64,000 bases of DNA, taken from Comamonas testosteroni (GTDB taxonomy: Bacteria; Pseudomonadota; Gammaproteobacteria; Burkholderiales; Burkholderiaceae_C). The DNA lies in NCBI RefSeq assembly GCF_014076415.1, contig NZ_CP043568.1, positions 3,162,001 to 3,226,000 of the forward strand, given 5' to 3'. Position numbers and translations under genes: made by a program. Below the pieces are notes generated by a model. That model was not told where the DNA came from, made no database searches, and saw nothing but the letters and a program-made list of their open reading frames with translations. Positions 61,041 to 64,000 of this stretch are shown piece after piece; position 1 is the stretch's first letter, and the number at the start of each line of letters is the position of its first letter.

Positions 61041-62633
61041 GTGCAAACCGTCATCCCTCTGGGCGTGAAGGCCTTCAGCCGCAAGATCGACGACACAATC
61101 CTTTGCGGTTTAGCAATGGCGCTGTGGCTCTTGGCCCTTGCGTGGATTCGTCCATTGAGCAACCCGGATGAGGGACGCTATGCCGTTATTGCCTTAGATA
61201 TGCTGCGCACCGGCAATTGGGTGACGCCTCATCTCAACGGGCTTCCCTTCTTTCACAAGCCGCCTCTGTACTACTGGCTTGCAGCCACAGGCTATGAGGT
61301 GTTCGGCGTGCACGCATGGGTGGCGCGCCTGCCGTCCATGCTGGGAGCATGGCTGGCGTCGATGAGTCTACTGGCTCTGACCAGACGCTATGCGAGTACA
61401 TCGACCACCGTAACCACGGTGATCATCTTCCTCACAATGCCATTTACCTTTCTGGCTGCCCAGTATGCCAATATGGACATGCTACTGGCCGGCTGTATGT
61501 GTGCCTGCGCCACATGTGCATTCATTGCCACGATAGAGTTGCAATTTGGCAAATCCTGGCATAGCTGGATCATGGCGGCGGGTGTATTTGCCGGTCTTGG
61601 CTTCCTAGCCAAAGGACTCATTGGCCTAGTCTTGCCCGGCTTGGTGTGGTGTATGTGGATTGTCTGGGAGCGTCGCTGGAACCAATTGGTACTGCCCCTG
61701 TACCCTCCAGCATGGCTCGCCATACTTGCGATTGCGGGGCCATGGGTATGGTTTGCGCAAAAGCAGCATCCGCAGTTTTTTCATTATTTCTTTGTCACAC
61801 AGCATTTCCAGCGTTATACCGAAACGGGCTTCAACAACCCGCAATCATGGTGGTTCTATCTGGCAGTGATCACACTGGCATGTCTTCCTTGGACTCTGAC
61901 TGGAATCTATATGCTGTTCAGGCGGTGGCGGACTCGGCAAGAGTTCATGCCCAAGTCTGACTCACACCCTGCACAAATGAGCCTCGATCGATATATGGTG
62001 GTTTGGCTATTGGCTGTGATGGCATTCTTTTCGATTCCCAGCAGCAAGATCGTGGGCTATGTGCTGCCGGCACTCCCACCTCTGGCCTACCTGATCGCTC
62101 GCATGTGGCAAACAGCTTTCGCTGGCGGCGAGCTGCATTTACCGCAGCTGACGTCTAAGCTCGCTATCAACATGGGAGTTTCAGCAGCTCTTTGCGCGGC
62201 GCTTGCCATCGGCTTCGGCATCAAAGGTGTTCCTCAAAAAGCTCGTTGGGACCGCCTGGCTGCGTTACCGGTGCAACCTGGCGATCGAATCATGATGCTC
62301 GGACAACTTTACTACGGCGTGCGTTTCTACATGCACACGGACCAGGTCGCTTGGATCGTCGATGACTGGCAAGCAGCCAAAGCATCAAAGTCAGACAACT
62401 GGAGGAAAGAACTGCTGGATGCCGCAGATTTCTCTCCAAATAGCGCTAGTCATTTACTCCTGGGAAAGCAAGATGCAAACCATGCTTTGTGCACAACCAA
62501 GCACAGGGTATGGGTTGTCGGAGAACCCGAGACAGCAAATCAGATGACTCCATCACTATCCAGCTCTAAACCGATGCTTGAACTGGGCTCTCGCGCTGTT
62601 TGGCTCTGGACACCTGACAAGGCAAAGTGTTGA
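61041..62633 (+). CDS. ArnT-like glycosyltransferase (family 39 type)
   Basis: The 530-residue membrane enzyme has about 10-12 helices. The catalytic region carries SNPDEGRYAVIALDMLRTGN, with the Asp-Glu pair of the GT39/ArnT family, and HLNGLPFFHKPPLYYWLAAT. SSKIVGYVLPALPPLAYLIA is another conserved segment. It should transfer a sugar from a lipid carrier to a periplasmic or lipid A acceptor. GTG 61041 is the start, with only a weak ribosome site and a strong hairpin just upstream. It has no linked sugar-synthesis genes. Confidence 0.87.
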   Translation: MQTVIPLGVKAFSRKIDDTILCGLAMALWLLALAWIRPLSNPDEGRYAVIALDMLRTGNWVTPHLNGLPFFHKPPLYYWLAATGYEVFGVHAWVARLPSMLGAWLASMSLLALTRRYASTSTTVTTVIIFLTMPFTFLAAQYANMDMLLAGCMCACATCAFIATIELQFGKSWHSWIMAAGVFAGLGFLAKGLIGLVLPGLVWCMWIVWERRWNQLVLPLYPPAWLAILAIAGPWVWFAQKQHPQFFHYFFVTQHFQRYTETGFNNPQSWWFYLAVITLACLPWTLTGIYMLFRRWRTRQEFMPKSDSHPAQMSLDRYMVVWLLAVMAFFSIPSSKIVGYVLPALPPLAYLIARMWQTAFAGGELHLPQLTSKLAINMGVSAALCAALAIGFGIKGVPQKARWDRLAALPVQPGDRIMMLGQLYYGVRFYMHTDQVAWIVDDWQAAKASKSDNWRKELLDAADFSPNSASHLLLGKQDANHALCTTKHRVWVVGEPETANQMTPSLSSSKPMLELGSRAVWLWTPDKAKC

Positions 62634-62708
62634 TGGCCTGATTCTGGCACTATTGCGACAGCCGCCCCCCCAAGCTGCCACCTCATCGCACCTGCATGGC
62701 GTGTCGGG

Positions 62709-63185
62709 CTACAACTCATGGCTGTAAACGATAAATCCGCTATGTCTGGCCAACTTGTCGTAGAGCGCGCGGCCGGCTTCATTGGTTGCTTGCGTTTGCC
62801 AGTAGACGCGGCTCGCACCAGCCAGCGTGGCTTGCTCGTAGACGTTGTTGATGAGGGCCTTGCCAATTCCGAGCTTGCGCCGTGTGGGGGCGGTGAAAAG
62901 ATCCTGCAGGTAGCAGACCGGGGCAAGCCTGGTCGTGCTGCGGTGAAACAGGTAATGAGCCAGGCCAACTACCTCTCCTTCATGTTCCGCCACCACCGCA
63001 AACACTGGCTCGATGGGATTGAAGAAACGTTCCCAGGTTGTCTCGGTAATTTCTCGGGGCAGCCCGGAAGCTCCGGCCCGTCCGTAGAAAGCGTTGTAGC
63101 CGTCCCAGAGCGAGAGCCACTGATCAAAGTCTTTGGGTTGAATGGCTCTTGCCACGACACCAGCTACCACATTATTTTCAGGCAT
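62709..63185 (-). CDS. GNAT N-acetyltransferase
   Basis: The 158-residue protein begins MPENNVVAGVVARAIQPKDF and contains the acetyl-CoA-binding TAPTRRKLGIGKALINNVYE. Other features are CYLQDLFTAP and ASRVYWQTQATNEAGRALYD, where the Asn and Tyr of the GNAT fold lie. It resembles broad-substrate GNATs that acetylate small molecules. It is convergent with the glycosyltransferase gene. Confidence 0.88.
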   Translation of the reverse strand: MPENNVVAGVVARAIQPKDFDQWLSLWDGYNAFYGRAGASGLPREITETTWERFFNPIEPVFAVVAEHEGEVVGLAHYLFHRSTTRLAPVCYLQDLFTAPTRRKLGIGKALINNVYEQATLAGASRVYWQTQATNEAGRALYDKLARHSGFIVYSHEL

Positions 63186-63270
63186 AGGACAGACTTTCTT
63201 GGCATGTGCCAGATTGATATTCGATCGTCTTTGCCGGCAGAGCCGGCTCTGCTTGACTCACCGCGGCCGT

Positions 63271-63540
63271 TCAAGGCCGCCCCCTTTGCCGGCCTCTTAG
63301 CAAAAAGTAACCTGCCAAGGCCAAGCTGAAGCCTAATAGCAAGTAGATTGATCCCGCCGCGGCGGCCCCAAACTCCGGGGTAAAAAGCTCTGCAAGCAAG
63401 AGCAAGATCCCGCATATTGCCTTGCAGCTGGTTCCTTCGACATGGATCGCACCGCGAATTAAAATGGCGCTTCCATTCACAATCCCGAACACACCAAGAA
63501 CCAAGATAAACCCACCAAAGACCATAGCCTCACGACGCAT
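63271..63540 (-). CDS. small membrane protein (89 aa)
   Basis: The 89-residue protein has three hydrophobic segments: VFGGFILVLGVFGIVNGSAI, AICGILLLLAELF and AAAAGSIYLLLGFSLALAGY, and ends in a basic tail. I recognise no family. Its start is convergent neither with nor coupled to the GNAT gene, which begins 86 bases away. It is probably an integral membrane protein of unknown role. Confidence 0.6.
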   Translation of the reverse strand: MRREAMVFGGFILVLGVFGIVNGSAILIRGAIHVEGTSCKAICGILLLLAELFTPEFGAAAAGSIYLLLGFSLALAGYFLLRGRQRGRP

Positions 63541-63751
63541 GTCTGACCTTCGAAAATTCTGGTGGAAAAATAATTGCTGCTGAGTGTAGCTGGTAGCCCT
63601 AAAGGACAGCTATTGGCCGAATGCAACGGCAGCGCACAAACCCAAAGAGAAATTGATTAACGAAGGAAAATGGCACTTTTTCAGACCTCTGCCAAATTTA
63701 TTAAGGATCGAGCCAATAATCAGGCTCCCTCCGTAACAACCGAGACCTTGG

Positions 63752-64000
63752 ATGTCACCATTCTGGCTCTTTGCGCTCGCCGTGTTTTTTGGCTACTTGG
63801 CCTACGACGCATTTCAGTTTCACCATTCGGCGAATCATCGGGTTTGGGCTGTTCCCCCAGCGTCAGGCAGAGCTGTGAACGCCGCCCCCTTGTCGGTACG
63901 AGAGCAAGGGACTTCTCGCTCTCACAAGTACACAGGGGCCGAAGGCATTCCGGGCTTGCACTGGGTCTTCTTGGTGATGGCTTTGGCATGTGCTGCTGCG
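63752..64000 (+). CDS. membrane protein gene, cut by the window edge
   Basis: The frame from ATG 63752 is open to the end: MSPFWLFALAVFFGYLAYDA forms a first membrane helix, then a soluble part (FQFHHSANHRV... to GAEGIPGLHWV) and a second hydrophobic helix (FLVMALACAAA) that runs off the window. Another open frame from ATG 63670 with the better ribosome site AAGGAAA overlaps it, so the real frame is uncertain, and a frameshift is possible. No family is assigned. Confidence 0.4.
   Translation, partial: MSPFWLFALAVFFGYLAYDAFQFHHSANHRVWAVPPASGRAVNAAPLSVREQGTSRSHKYTGAEGIPGLHWVFLVMALACAAA

Noticed and set aside
1..64000. CRISPR arrays, tRNA, rRNA and known riboswitches
   Set aside because: No regularly spaced direct repeats of CRISPR type, no cloverleaf sequence and no recognisable riboswitch were seen by eye.

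Overview
The window looks like chromosome of a Comamonas-type betaproteobacterium (Burkholderiales, Comamonadaceae). It is GC-rich, with a trimeric Gram-negative porin, many LysR regulators divergent from their target genes, FoxB-like PepSY and TonB iron-uptake genes, and a family of short dispersed palindromes built on CCGGCCAGAAGCAG. The genus is inferred from general resemblance, not from a search. No rRNA, tRNA or CRISPR array was seen.

Layout. 1-3480 is the edge of a prophage or integrated element: overlapping mini-genes, a 618-aa cytosine-5 DNA methyltransferase, an AlpA-like protein and a strong terminator. It is followed by a frameshifted IS110-family remnant (3496-3895). 4.2-12.1 kb holds small proteins, an SDR oxidoreductase, two lipoproteins, an EamA exporter, a diguanylate cyclase and two Nudix hydrolases. 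12.3-16.5 kb is a metal-uptake operon (DUF2946, TonB-dependent receptor, PepSY membrane protein). 16.8-25.3 kb is accessory and decaying. It has a nucleotidyltransferase, a LysE exporter, four broken genes (GNAT, polysaccharide deacetylase, DUF2750, CPBP protease) and an orphan Imm10 immunity gene. In the middle is an intact sensory group: an Aer-like PAS chemoreceptor, a stand-alone MHYT protein and a BLUF photoreceptor. The chemoreceptor and MHYT genes diverge from a region with two perfect palindromes exactly 30 bp apart.

25.4-46.2 kb is a string of regulator/target pairs: LysR with an M20 amidohydrolase, MocR with VOC and DinB genes, LysR with an MFS and serine-hydrolase operon, LysR with an epimerase-like protein, LysR with speG, and a GNAT next to a LysR that has lost its DNA-binding domain. 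A secretory lipase, a porin and a macrodomain protein lie between them. At 47.1-48.6 kb an IS30-family element sits against a residual 5' fragment of a second lysE-like gene.

48.7-64 kb continues with EamA/LysR, a second MocR, a second diguanylate cyclase, hchA with a solo LuxR, a class D beta-lactamase, YdcZ/LysR, small hypothetical genes, an ArnT-like glycosyltransferase, a GNAT and an unfinished membrane-protein gene at the right edge.

The strongest candidates for something undescribed are the light/gas-sensing trio with its palindromic control region, the cryptic mini-gene cassette ahead of the methyltransferase, and the epimerase whose C-terminus looks like a signal peptide.
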